DNA of 64,000 bases, taken from positions 89,676,898-89,740,897 of the forward strand of contig NC_134457.1 in assembly GCF_047948215.1 (NCBI RefSeq). Reading direction: 5' to 3'. The DNA comes from Lycorma delicatula (lineage: Eukaryota; Arthropoda; Insecta; Hemiptera; Fulgoridae). Below the pieces are notes generated by a model. The model made no database searches. It was given only the letters and a program-made list of their open reading frames with translations, and had not been told where the DNA came from. How positions within the stretch are numbered: position 1 is the stretch's first letter; the number at the start of each line of letters is the position of its first letter. This document shows positions 31,798-46,200 of this stretch, one piece after another. Both the position numbers and the translations under genes were made by a program.

Positions 31798-34700
31798 AAG
31801 CTGCATGAAACCATTCAAATGATTGAATTCATGTTATTCAAGTAGGTAATTTTTAGAATATTTAAAACAAATTGTTACACGCGTAAGATATAAATGGGAA
31901 AATTAAATGAAAGAGTTGGACTAGAAAACAATATTGTAAAGCAGCATGAAACCATTCAAATGATTGAATTCATATTATTCAAGTAGGCAAGTTTTAGAAT
32001 ATTTAAAACAAATTCTTACAGGCTAATGATATAAATAGGTTTATTAAATGAAAGTGTTGGGACTAGAAAGAGAATATTGCAAAGCTGCATGAAATCATTC
32101 AAATGATTGTAACCATATTATTCAAGTAGGCAAGTTTTAGAATATTAAAAACAAATTCTTACAGGCTAATGATATAAATAAGTTAATTAAATGAAAGTGT
32201 TGGGACTAGAAAGAGAATCTTGTAAAGCTGCATGAAACCATTCAAATGATTGAATTCCTATTATTCAAGTAGGCAAGTTTTAGAATATTTAAAACAAATT
32301 GTTTCAGGCTAATGATATAAATAAGTTAATTAAATGAAAGAGTTGGGACTAAAAAGAGTCTCTTGTAAAGCTGCATGAAACCAGTCAAATGATTGAATTC
32401 ATATTATTCAAGTAGGCAAGTTTTAGAATATTTAAAACAAATTGTTACAGGCTAATGATATAAATAAGTTAATTTAATGAAAGGGGTAGAACTAGAAAGA
32501 GAATCTTGTAAAGCTGCATGAAACCATTCAAATGATTGAATTCATATTATTCAAGTAGGCAAGTTTTAGAATATGTAAAACAAATTGTTACAGGCTAATT
32601 ATATAAATGGGTTAATTAAATGAAAGAGTTGGACTAGAAAGAGAATATTGTAAAGCTGCATGAAACCATTCAAATGATTGAATTCATATTATTCAAGTAG
32701 GCAAGTTTTAGAATATGTAAAACAAATTGTTACAGGCTAATTATATAAATAAGTTAATTAAATGAAAGAGTTGGGACTAGAAAGAGAATCTTGTAAAGCT
32801 GCATGAAACCATTCAAATGATTGAATTCATATTATTCAAGTAGGTAGGTTTTAGAATATTTAAAACAAATTGTTACACGCTTAAGATATAAATGGGAAAA
32901 TTAAATGAAAGAGTTGGGACTAGAAAGAGAATCTTGTAAACCTGCATGAAACCATTCAAATGATTGAATTCCTATTATTCAAGTAGGCAAGTATTAGAAT
33001 ATTTAAACCAAATTGTTACAGGCTAATTATATAAATAAGTTAATTAAATGAAAGCGTTGGGACTAGAAAGAGAATCTTCTAAAGCTGCATGAAACCATTC
33101 AAATGATTGAATTCATATTATTCAAGTAGGCAAGTTTTAGAATATTTAAAACAAATTGTTACTGGCTAACGATATAAATGGGATAATTAAATGAAAGGGT
33201 TGGGACTAGAAAGAGAATATTGTAAAGCTGCATGAAACCATTCAAATGATTGAATTCATATTATTCAAGTAGGCAAGTTTTAGAATATTTAAAACAAATT
33301 GTTACCGGCTAATGATATAAATAAGTTAATTAAATGAAAGGGTTGGGACTAGAAAGAGAATATTGTAAAGCTGCATGAAACCATTCAAATGATTGAATTC
33401 ATATTATTCAAGTAGGCAAGTTTTAGAATATTTAAAACAAATTGTTACAGGCTAACGATATAAATGGGATAATTAAATGAAAAAGTTGGGACTGGAAAGA
33501 GAATCTTGTAAAGCTGCATGAAACCATTCAAATGATTGTATTCATATTATTCAAGTAGGCAAGTTTTAGAATATTACAAACAAATTCTTACAGGCTAATG
33601 ATATAAATAAGTTAATTAAATGAAAGGGTTGGGACTAGAAAGAGAATATTGTAAAGCTGCATGAAACCATTCAAATGATTGAATTCATATTATTCAAGTA
33701 GGCAAGTTTTAGAATATTTAAAACAAATTGTTACAGGCTAATGATATAAATAAGTTAATTAAATGAAAGGGTTGGGACTAGAAAGAGAATATTGTAAAGC
33801 TGCATGAAACCATTCAAATGATTGAATTCATATTATTCAAGTAGGCAAGTTTTAGAATATTTAAAACAAATTGTTACAGGCTAATGATATAAATAAGTTA
33901 ATTAAATGAAAGAGTTGGGACTAGAAAGAGAATCTTGTAAAGCTGCATGAAACCATTCAAATGATTGAATTCATGTTATTCAAGTAGGTAATTTTTAGAA
34001 TATTTAAAACAAATTGTTACACGCGTAAGATATAAAAGGGAAAATTAAATGAAAGAGTTGGGACTAGAAAGAGAATCTTTTAAAGCTGCATGAAACCATT
34101 CAAATGATTAAATTCCTATTATTCAAGTAGGCAAGTTTTAGAATATTTAAAACAAATTCTTACAGGCTAATGATATAAATAGGTTTATTAAATGAAAGTG
34201 TTGGGACTAGAAAGAGAATATTGCAAAGCTGCATGAAATCATTCAAATGATTGTAACCATATTATTCAAGTAGGCAAGTTTTAGAATATTAAAAACAAAT
34301 TCTTACAGGCTAATGATATAAATAAGTTAATTAAATGAAAGTGTTGGGACTAGAAAGAGAATCTTGTAAAGCTGCATGAAACCATTCAAATGATTGAATT
34401 CCTATTATTCAAGTAGGCAAGTTTTAGAATATTTAAACAAATTCTTACAGGCTAATGATATAAATAGGTTTATTAAATGAAATTGTTGGGACTAGAAAGA
34501 GAATCTTGTAATGCTGCATGAAACCATTCAAATGATTGAATTCATATTATTCAAGTAGGCAAGTTTTAGAATATTTAAAACAAATTGTTACAGGCTAACG
34601 ATATAAATGGGATAATTAAATGAAAGAGTTGGGACTAGAAAGAGAATCTTGTAAAGCTACATGAAACCATTCAAATGATTGTATTCATATTATTCAAGTA

Positions 34701-35654
34701 GGCAAGTTTTAGAATATTAAAAACAATATCTTACAGGCTTATGATATAAATAAGTTAATTAAATGAAAGTGTTGGGACTAGAAAGAAAATCTTGTAAAGC
34801 TGCATGAAACCATTCAAATGATTGAATTCATATTATTCAAGTAGGCAAGTTTTAGAATATTTAAACAAATTGTTATAGGCTAATGATATAAATAATTTAA
34901 TTTAATGAAAGAGTTGGATCCAGAAAGAGAATCTTGTAAAGCTGCATGAAACCATTCAAATGATTGAATTCATATTATTCAAGTAGGCAAGTTTTAGAAT
35001 ATTTAAAACAAATTGTTACAGGCTAATTATATAAATAAGTTAATTAAATGAAAGAGTTGGGACTATAAAGAGAATCTTGTAAAGCTGCATGAAACTATTC
35101 AAATGATTGAATTCATATTATTCAAGTAGGCAAGTTTTAGAATATTTAAAACAAATGGTTTCAGGCTAATGATATAAATAAGTTAATTAAATGAAAGAGT
35201 TGGGACTAGAAAGAAAATCTCCTAAAGCTGAATGAAACCTTTCAAATGTTTGAATTCCTATTATTCAAGTAGGCAAGTTTTGTAATATTTAAAACAAATT
35301 GTTACAGGCTAATGATATAAATAGGTTAATTAAATGAAAGAGTTGGGACTAAAATAGGGACTCTTGTAAAGCTGCATGAAACCATTCAAATGATTGAATT
35401 CATGTTATTCAAGTAGGTAATTTTTAGAATATTTAAAACAAATTGTTACACGCGTAAGATATAAATGGGAAAATTAAATGAAAGAGTTGGGACTAGAAAG
35501 AGAATCTTTTAAAGCTGCATGAAACCATTCAAATGATTAAATTCCTATTATTCAAGTAGGCAAGTTTTAGAATATTTAAAACAAATTCTTACAGGCTAAT
35601 GATATAAATAGGTTTATTAAATGAAAGTGTTGGGACTAGAAAGAGAATATTGCA
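31798..35654 (+). repeat. 27-monomer higher-order unit, copy 1 (3,857 bp)
   Basis: Rare markers recur at a fixed spacing of 3,857 bp: CTAGAAAACAATATTG at 31921 and 35778, ATCTTCTAAAG at 33074 and 36931, GGATCC at 34916 and 38773. 3,857 is 27 x 143 minus 4. Spot comparisons found the copies near-identical. Confidence 0.8.
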
Positions 35655-38600
35655 AAGCTGCATGAAACCATTCAAATGATTGAATTCATGTTATTCAAGT
35701 AGGTAATTTTTAGAATATTTAAAACAAATTGTTACACGCGTAAGATATAAATGGGAAAATTAAATGAAAGAGTTGGACTAGAAAACAATATTGTAAAGCA
35801 GCATGAAACCATTCAAATGATTGAATTCATATTATTCAAGTAGGCAAGTTTTAGAATATTTAAAACAAATTCTTACAGGCTAATGATATAAATAGGTTTA
35901 TTAAATGAAAGTGTTGGGACTAGAAAGAGAATATTGCAAAGCTGCATGAAATCATTCAAATGATTGTAACCATATTATTCAAGTAGGCAAGTTTTAGAAT
36001 ATTAAAAACAAATTCTTACAGGCTAATGATATAAATAAGTTAATTAAATGAAAGTGTTGGGACTAGAAAGAGAATCTTGTAAAGCTGCATGAAACCATTC
36101 AAATGATTGAATTCCTATTATTCAAGTAGGCAAGTTTTAGAATATTTAAAACAAATTGTTTCAGGCTAATGATATAAATAAGTTAATTAAATGAAAGAGT
36201 TGGGACTAAAAAGAGTCTCTTGTAAAGCTGCATGAAACCAGTCAAATGATTGAATTCATATTATTCAAGTAGGCAAGTTTTAGAATATTTAAAACAAATT
36301 GTTACAGGCTAATGATATAAATAAGTTAATTTAATGAAAGGGGTAGAACTAGAAAGAGAATCTTGTAAAGCTGCATGAAACCATTCAAATGATTGAATTC
36401 ATATTATTCAAGTAGGCAAGTTTTAGAATATGTAAAACAAATTGTTACAGGCTAATTATATAAATGGGTTAATTAAATGAAAGAGTTGGACTAGAAAGAG
36501 AATATTGTAAAGCTGCATGAAACCATTCAAATGATTGAATTCATATTATTCAAGTAGGCAAGTTTTAGAATATGTAAAACAAATTGTTACAGGCTAATTA
36601 TATAAATAAGTTAATTAAATGAAAGAGTTGGGACTAGAAAGAGAATCTTGTAAAGCTGCATGAAACCATTCAAATGATTGAATTCATATTATTCAAGTAG
36701 GTAGGTTTTAGAATATTTAAAACAAATTGTTACACGCTTAAGATATAAATGGGAAAATTAAATGAAAGAGTTGGGACTAGAAAGAGAATCTTGTAAACCT
36801 GCATGAAACCATTCAAATGATTGAATTCCTATTATTCAAGTAGGCAAGTATTAGAATATTTAAACCAAATTGTTACAGGCTAATTATATAAATAAGTTAA
36901 TTAAATGAAAGCGTTGGGACTAGAAAGAGAATCTTCTAAAGCTGCATGAAACCATTCAAATGATTGAATTCATATTATTCAAGTAGGCAAGTTTTAGAAT
37001 ATTTAAAACAAATTGTTACTGGCTAACGATATAAATGGGATAATTAAATGAAAGGGTTGGGACTAGAAAGAGAATATTGTAAAGCTGCATGAAACCATTC
37101 AAATGATTGAATTCATATTATTCAAGTAGGCAAGTTTTAGAATATTTAAAACAAATTGTTACCGGCTAATGATATAAATAAGTTAATTAAATGAAAGGGT
37201 TGGGACTAGAAAGAGAATATTGTAAAGCTGCATGAAACCATTCAAATGATTGAATTCATATTATTCAAGTAGGCAAGTTTTAGAATATTTAAAACAAATT
37301 GTTACAGGCTAACGATATAAATGGGATAATTAAATGAAAAAGTTGGGACTGGAAAGAGAATCTTGTAAAGCTGCATGAAACCATTCAAATGATTGTATTC
37401 ATATTATTCAAGTAGGCAAGTTTTAGAATATTACAAACAAATTCTTACAGGCTAATGATATAAATAAGTTAATTAAATGAAAGGGTTGGGACTAGAAAGA
37501 GAATATTGTAAAGCTGCATGAAACCATTCAAATGATTGAATTCATATTATTCAAGTAGGCAAGTTTTAGAATATTTAAAACAAATTGTTACAGGCTAATG
37601 ATATAAATAAGTTAATTAAATGAAAGGGTTGGGACTAGAAAGAGAATATTGTAAAGCTGCATGAAACCATTCAAATGATTGAATTCATATTATTCAAGTA
37701 GGCAAGTTTTAGAATATTTAAAACAAATTGTTACAGGCTAATGATATAAATAAGTTAATTAAATGAAAGAGTTGGGACTAGAAAGAGAATCTTGTAAAGC
37801 TGCATGAAACCATTCAAATGATTGAATTCATGTTATTCAAGTAGGTAATTTTTAGAATATTTAAAACAAATTGTTACACGCGTAAGATATAAAAGGGAAA
37901 ATTAAATGAAAGAGTTGGGACTAGAAAGAGAATCTTTTAAAGCTGCATGAAACCATTCAAATGATTAAATTCCTATTATTCAAGTAGGCAAGTTTTAGAA
38001 TATTTAAAACAAATTCTTACAGGCTAATGATATAAATAGGTTTATTAAATGAAAGTGTTGGGACTAGAAAGAGAATATTGCAAAGCTGCATGAAATCATT
38101 CAAATGATTGTAACCATATTATTCAAGTAGGCAAGTTTTAGAATATTAAAAACAAATTCTTACAGGCTAATGATATAAATAAGTTAATTAAATGAAAGTG
38201 TTGGGACTAGAAAGAGAATCTTGTAAAGCTGCATGAAACCATTCAAATGATTGAATTCCTATTATTCAAGTAGGCAAGTTTTAGAATATTTAAACAAATT
38301 CTTACAGGCTAATGATATAAATAGGTTTATTAAATGAAATTGTTGGGACTAGAAAGAGAATCTTGTAATGCTGCATGAAACCATTCAAATGATTGAATTC
38401 ATATTATTCAAGTAGGCAAGTTTTAGAATATTTAAAACAAATTGTTACAGGCTAACGATATAAATGGGATAATTAAATGAAAGAGTTGGGACTAGAAAGA
38501 GAATCTTGTAAAGCTACATGAAACCATTCAAATGATTGTATTCATATTATTCAAGTAGGCAAGTTTTAGAATATTAAAAACAATATCTTACAGGCTTATG

Positions 38601-39511
38601 ATATAAATAAGTTAATTAAATGAAAGTGTTGGGACTAGAAAGAAAATCTTGTAAAGCTGCATGAAACCATTCAAATGATTGAATTCATATTATTCAAGTA
38701 GGCAAGTTTTAGAATATTTAAACAAATTGTTATAGGCTAATGATATAAATAATTTAATTTAATGAAAGAGTTGGATCCAGAAAGAGAATCTTGTAAAGCT
38801 GCATGAAACCATTCAAATGATTGAATTCATATTATTCAAGTAGGCAAGTTTTAGAATATTTAAAACAAATTGTTACAGGCTAATTATATAAATAAGTTAA
38901 TTAAATGAAAGAGTTGGGACTATAAAGAGAATCTTGTAAAGCTGCATGAAACTATTCAAATGATTGAATTCATATTATTCAAGTAGGCAAGTTTTAGAAT
39001 ATTTAAAACAAATGGTTTCAGGCTAATGATATAAATAAGTTAATTAAATGAAAGAGTTGGGACTAGAAAGAAAATCTCCTAAAGCTGAATGAAACCTTTC
39101 AAATGTTTGAATTCCTATTATTCAAGTAGGCAAGTTTTGTAATATTTAAAACAAATTGTTACAGGCTAATGATATAAATAGGTTAATTAAATGAAAGAGT
39201 TGGGACTAAAATAGGGACTCTTGTAAAGCTGCATGAAACCATTCAAATGATTGAATTCATGTTATTCAAGTAGGTAATTTTTAGAATATTTAAAACAAAT
39301 TGTTACACGCGTAAGATATAAATGGGAAAATTAAATGAAAGAGTTGGGACTAGAAAGAGAATCTTTTAAAGCTGCATGAAACCATTCAAATGATTAAATT
39401 CCTATTATTCAAGTAGGCAAGTTTTAGAATATTTAAAACAAATTCTTACAGGCTAATGATATAAATAGGTTTATTAAATGAAAGTGTTGGGACTAGAAAG
39501 AGAATATTGCA
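35655..39511 (+). repeat. 27-monomer higher-order unit, copy 2 (3,857 bp)
   Basis: It repeats 31798-35654. The left junction is visible near 35650, where an ATATTGCAAAGCTGC monomer continues into one with TTCATGTTATTC, unlike the parallel monomer elsewhere. Confidence 0.8.
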
Positions 39512-41804
39512 AAGCTGCATGAAATCATTCAAATGATTGTAACCATATTATTCAAGTAGGCAAGTTTTAGAATATTAAAAACAAATTCTTACAGGCTAAT
39601 GATATAAATAAGTTAATTAAATGAAAGTGTTGGGACTAGAAAGAGAATCTTGTAAAGCTGCATGAAACCATTCAAATGATTGAATTCCTATTATTCAAGT
39701 AGGCAAGTTTTAGAATATTTAAACAAATTCTTACAGGCTAATGATATAAATAGGTTTATTAAATGAAATTGTTGGGACTAGAAAGAGAATCTTGTAATGC
39801 TGCATGAAACCATTCAAATGATTGAATTCATATTATTCAAGTAGGCAAGTTTTAGAATATTTAAAACAAATTCTTACAGGCTAATGATATAAATAGGTTT
39901 ATTAAATGAAAGTGTTGGGACTAGAAAGAGAATATTGCAAAGCTGCATGAAATCATTCAAATGATTGTAACCATATTATTCAAGTAGGCAAGTTTTAGAA
40001 TATTTAAAACAAATTCTTACAGGCTAATGATATAAATAAGTTAATTTAATGAAAGGGGTAGAACTAGAAAGAGAATCTTGTAAAGCTGCATGAAACCATT
40101 CAAATGATTGAATTCATATTATTCAAGTAGGCAAGTTTTAGAATATGTAAAACAAATTGTTACAGGCTAATTATATAAATGGGTTAATTAAATGAAAGAG
40201 TTGGACTAGAAAGAGAATATTGTAAAGCTGCATGAAACCATTAAAATGATTGAATTCATATTATTCAAGTAGGTAGGTTTTAGAATATTTAAAACAAATT
40301 GTTACACGCTTAAGATATAAATGGGAAAATTAAATGAAAGAGTTGGGACTAGAAAGAGAATCTTGTAAACCTGCATGAAACCATTCAAATGATTGAATTC
40401 CTATTATTCAAGTAGGCAAGAATTAGAATATTTAAACCAAATTGTTACAGGCTAATTATATAAATAAGTTAATTAAATGAAAGCGTTGGGACTAGAAAGA
40501 GAATCTTCTAAAGCTGCATGAAACCATTCAAATGATTGAATTCATATTATTCAAGTAGGCAAGTTTTAGAATATTTAAAACAAATTGTTACAGGCTAACG
40601 ATATAAATGGGATAATTAAATGAAAGGGTTGGGACTAGAAAGAGAATATTGTAAAGCTGCATGAAACCATTCAAATGATTGAATTCATATTATTCAAGTA
40701 GGCAAGTTTTAGAATATTTAAAACAAATTGTTACAGGCTAATGATATAAATAAGTTAATTAAATGAAAGGGTTGGGACTAGAAAGAGAATATTGTAAAGC
40801 TGCATGAAACCATTCAAATGATTGAATTCATATTATTCAAGTAGGCAAGTTTTAGAATATGTAAAACAAATTGTTACAGGCTAATTATATAAATAAGTTA
40901 ATTAAATGAAAGAGTTGGGACTAGAAAGAGAATCTTGTAAAGCTGCATGAAACCATTCAAATGATTGAATTCATATTATTCAAGTAGGTAGGTTTTAGAA
41001 TATTTAAAACAAATTGTTACACGCTTAAGATATAAATGGGAAAATTAAATGAAAGAGTTGGGACTAGAAAGAGAATCTTGTAAACCTGCATGAAACCATT
41101 CAAATGATTGAATTCCTATTATTCAAGTAGGCAAGTATTAGAATATTTAAACCAAATTGTTACAGGCTAATTATATAAATAAGTTAATTAAATGAAAGAG
41201 TTGGGACTAGAAAGAGAATCTTGTAAAGCTGCATGAAACCATTCAAATGATTGAATTCATATTATTCAAGTAGGCAAGTTTTAGAATATTTAAAACAAAT
41301 TGTTACAGGCTAACGATATAAATGGGATAATTAAATGAAAGAGTTGGGACTGGAAAGAGAATCTTGTAAAGCTGCATGAAACCATTCAAATGATTGTATT
41401 CATATTATTCAAGTAGGCAAGTTTTAGAATATTACAAACAAATTCTTACAGGCTAATGATATAAATAAGTTAATTAAATGAAAGGGTTGGGACTAGAAAG
41501 AGAATATTGTAAAGCTGCATGAAACCATTCAAATGATTGAATTCATATTATTCAAGTAGGCAAGTTTTAGAATATTTAAAACAAATTGTTACAGGCTAAT
41601 GATATAAATAAGTTAATTAAATGAAAGGGTTGGGACTAGAAAGAGAATATTGTAAAGCTGCATGAAACCATTCAAATGATTGAATTCATATTATTCAAGT
41701 AGGCAAGTTTTAGAATATTTAAAACAAATTGTTACAGGCTAATGATATAAATAAGTTAATTAAATGAAAGAGTTGGGACTAGAAAGAGAATCTTGTAAAG
41801 CTGC

Positions 41805-43233
41805 ATGAAACCATTCAAATGATTGAATTCATGTTATTCAAGTAGGTAATTTTTAGAATATTTAAAACAAATTGTTACACGCGTAAGATATAAATGGGAA
41901 AATTAAATGAAAGAGTTGGGACTAGAAAGAGAATCTTTTAAAGCTGCATGAAACCATTCAAATGATTAAATTCCTATTATTCAAGTAGGCAAGTTTTAGA
42001 ATATTTAAAACAAATTCTTACAGGCTAATGATATAAATAGGTTTATTAAATGAAAGTGTTGGGACTAGAAAGAGAATATTGCAAAGCTGCATGAAATCAT
42101 TCAAATGATTGTAACCATATTATTCAAGTAGGCAAGTTTTAGAATATTAAAAACAAATTCTTACAGGCTAATGATATAAATAAGTTAATTAAATGAAAGT
42201 GTTGGGACTAGAAAGAGAATCTTGTAAAGCTGCATGAAACCATTCAAATGATTGAATTCCTATTATTCAAGTAGGCAAGTTTTAGAATATTTAAACAAAT
42301 TCTTACAGGCTAATGATATAAATAGGTTTATTAAATGAAATTGTTGGGACTAGAAAGAGAATCTTGTAATGCTGCATGAAACCATTCAAATGATTGAATT
42401 CATATTATTCAAGTAGGCAAGTTTTAGAATATTTAAAACAAATTGTTACAGGCTAACGATATAAATGGGATAATTAAATGAAAGAGTTGGGACTAGAAAG
42501 AGAATCTTGTAAAGCTACATGAAACCATTCAAATGATTGTATTCATATTATTCAAGTAGGCAAGTTTTAGAATATTAAAAACAATATCTTACAGGCTTAT
42601 GATATAAATAAGTTAATTAAATGAAAGTGTTGGGACTAGAAAGAAAATCTTGTAAAGCTGCATGAAACCATTCAAATGATTGAATTCATATTATTCAAGT
42701 AGGCAAGTTTTAGAATATTTAAACAAATTGTTATAGGCTAATGATATAAATAATTTAATTTAATGAAAGAGTTGGATCCAGAAAGAGAATCTTGTAAAGC
42801 TGCATGAAACCATTCAAATCCTTGAATTCATATTATTCAAGTAGGCAAGTTTTAGAATATTTAAAACAAATTGTTACAGGCTAATTATATAAATAAGTTA
42901 ATTAAATGAAAGTGTTGGGACTAGAAAGAGAATCTTGTAAAGCTGCATGAAACTATTCAAATGATTGAATTCATATTATTCAAGTAGGCAAGTTTTAGAA
43001 TATTTAAAACAAATGGTTTCAGGCTAATGATATAAATAAGTTAATTAAATGAAAGAGTTGGGACTAGAAAGAAAATCTCCTAAAGCTGAATGAAACCTTT
43101 CAAATGTTTGAATTCCTATTATTCAAGTAGGCAAGTTTTGTAATATTTAAAACAAATTGTTACAGGCTAATTATATAAATAGGTTAATTAAATGAAAGAG
43201 TTGGGACTAAAATAGGGACTCTTGTAAAGCTGC
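41805..43233 (+). repeat. 10-monomer higher-order unit, copy 1 (1,429 bp)
   Basis: The TTCATGTTATTC monomer at about 41830, the series of variants after it and the GGATCC marker at 42774 all recur 1,429 bp later, about 10 x 143 minus 1. Confidence 0.75.
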
Positions 43234-46200
43234 ATGAAACCATTCAAATGATTGAATTCATGTTATTCAAGTAGGTAATTTTTAGAATATTTAAAACAAA
43301 TTGTTACACGCGTAAGATATAAATGGGAAAATTAAATGAAAGAGTTGGGACTAGAAAGAGAATCTTTTAAAGCTGCATGAAACCATTCAAATGATTAAAT
43401 TCCTATTATTCAAGTAGGGAAGTTTTAGAATATTTAAAACAAATTCTTACAGGATAATGATATAAATAGGTTTATTAAATGAAAGTGTTGGGACTAGAAA
43501 GAGAATATTGCTAAGCTGCATCAAATCATTCAAATGATTGTAACCATATTATTCAAGTAGGCAAGTTTTAGAATATTAAAAACAAATTCTTACAGGCTAA
43601 TGATATAAATAAGTTAATTAAATGAAAGTGTTGGGACTAGAAAGAGAATCTTGTAAAGCTGCATGAAACCATTCAAATGATTGAATTCCTATTATTCAAG
43701 TAGGCAAGTTTTAGAATATTTAAACAAATTCTTACAGGCTAATGATATAAATAGGTTTATTAAATGAAATTGTTGGGACTAGAAAGAGAATCTTGTAATG
43801 CTGCATGAAACCATTCAAATGATTGAATTCATATTATTCAAGTAGGCTAGTTTTAGAATATTTAAAACAAATTGTTACAGGCTAACGATATAAATGGGAT
43901 AATTAAATGAAAGAGTTGGGACTAGAAAGAGAATCTTGTAAAGCTACATGAAACCATTCAAATGATTGTATTCATATTATTCAAGTAGGCAAGTTTTAGA
44001 ATATTAAAAACAATATCTTACAGGCTTATGATATAAATAAGTTAATTAAATGAAAGTGTTGGGACTAGAAAGAAAATCTTGTAAAGCTGCATGAAACCAT
44101 TCAAATGATTGAATTCATATTATTCAAGTAGGCAAGTTTTAGAATATTTAAACAAATTGTTATAGGCTAATGATATAAATAATTTAATTTAATGAAAGAG
44201 TTGGATCCAGAAAGAGAATCTTGTAAAGCTGCATGAAACCATTCAAATGATTGAATTCATATTATTCAAGTAGGCAAGTTTTAGAATATTTAAAACAAAT
44301 TGTTACAGGCTAATTATATAAATAAGTTAATTAAATGAAAGTGTTGGGACTAGAAAGAGAATCTTGTAAAGCTGCATGAAACTATTCAAATGATTGAATT
44401 CATATTATTCAAGTAGGCAAGTTTTAGAATATTTAAAACAAATGGTTTCAGGCTAATGAAATAAATAAGTTAATTAAATGAAAGAGTTGGGACTAGAAAG
44501 AAAATCTCCTAAAGCTGAATGAAACCTTTCAAATGTTTGAATTCCTATTATTCAAGTAGGCAAGTTTTGTAATATTTAAAACAAATTGTTACAGGCTAAT
44601 GATATAAATAGGTTAATTAAATGAAAGAGTTGGGACTAAAATAGGGACTCTTGTAAAGCTGCATGAAACCATTCAAATGATTGAATTCATATTATTCAAG
44701 TAGGCAAGTTTTAGAATATGTAAAACAAATTGTTACAGGCTAATTATATAAATGGGTTAATTAAATGAAAGAGTTGGACTAGAAAGAGAATATTGTAAAG
44801 CTGCATGAAACCATTCAAATGATTGAATTCATATTATTCAAGTAGGCAAGTTTTAGAATATGTAAAACAAATTGTTACAGGCTAATTATATAAATAAGTT
44901 AATTAAATGAAAGAGTTGGGACTAGAAAGAGAATCTTGTAAAGCTGCATGAAACCATTCAAATGATTGAATTCATATTATTCAAGTAGGCAGGTTTTAGA
45001 ATATTTCAAACAAATTGTTACACGCTTAAGATATAAATGGGAAAATTAAATGAAAGAGTTGGGACTAGAAAGAGAATCTTGTAAAGCTGCATGAAACCAT
45101 TCAAATGATTGAATTCATATTATTCAAGTAGGCAAGTTTTAGAATATATAAAACAAATTGTTACAGGCTAACGATATAAATGGGTTAATTAAATGAAAGA
45201 GTTGGACTAGAAAGAGAATATTGTAAAGCTGCATGAAACCATTCAAATGATTGAATTCATATTATTCAAGTAGGCAAGTTTTAGAATATTTAAAACAAAT
45301 TGTTACAGGCTAACGATATGAATGGGTTAATTAAATAAAAGAGTTTGGACTAGAAAGAGAATCTTGTAGAGCTGCATGAAACCATTCAAATGATTGAATT
45401 CCTATTATTCAAGTAGGCAAGTTTTAGAATATTTAAAACAAATTCTTACAGGCTAATGATATAAATAGGTTTATTAAATGAAATTGTTTGGACTAGAAAG
45501 AGATACTTGTAAAGCTGCATGAAACCATTCAAATGATTGAATTCATATTATTCAAGTAGGCAAGTTTTAGAATATTTAAAACAAATTGTTACAGGCTAAC
45601 GATATAAATGGGATAATTAAATGAAAGAGTTGGGACTAGAAAGAGAATCTTGTAAAGCTACATGAAACCATTCAAATGATTGTATTCATATTATTCAAGT
45701 AGGCAAGATTTAGAATATTAAAAACAAATTCTTACAGGCTTATGATATAAATAATTTAATTAAATGATAGTGTTGGGACTAGAAAGAGAATCTTGTAAAG
45801 CTGCATGAAACCATTCAAATGATTGAATTCATATTATTCAAGTAGGCAAGTTTTAGAATATTTAAAACAAATTGTTACAGGCTAACGATATAAATGGGAT
45901 ATTTAAATGAAAGAGTTGGGACTAGAAAGAGAATCTTGTAAAGCTGCATGAAAACATTCAAATGATTGTATTCATATTATTCAAGTAGGCAAGTTTTAGA
46001 ATATTTAAAACAAATTCTTACAGGTTAATGATATAAATAAGTTAATTAAACGAAAGTGTTGGGACTAGAAAGTGAATCTTGTAAAGCTGCATGAAACCAT
46101 TTTAATAATTGAATTCCTATTATTCAAGTAGGCAAGTTTTAGAATATTTAAAACAAATTCTTACAGGCTACTGATATAAATGGGTTAGTTAAATGAAAGG

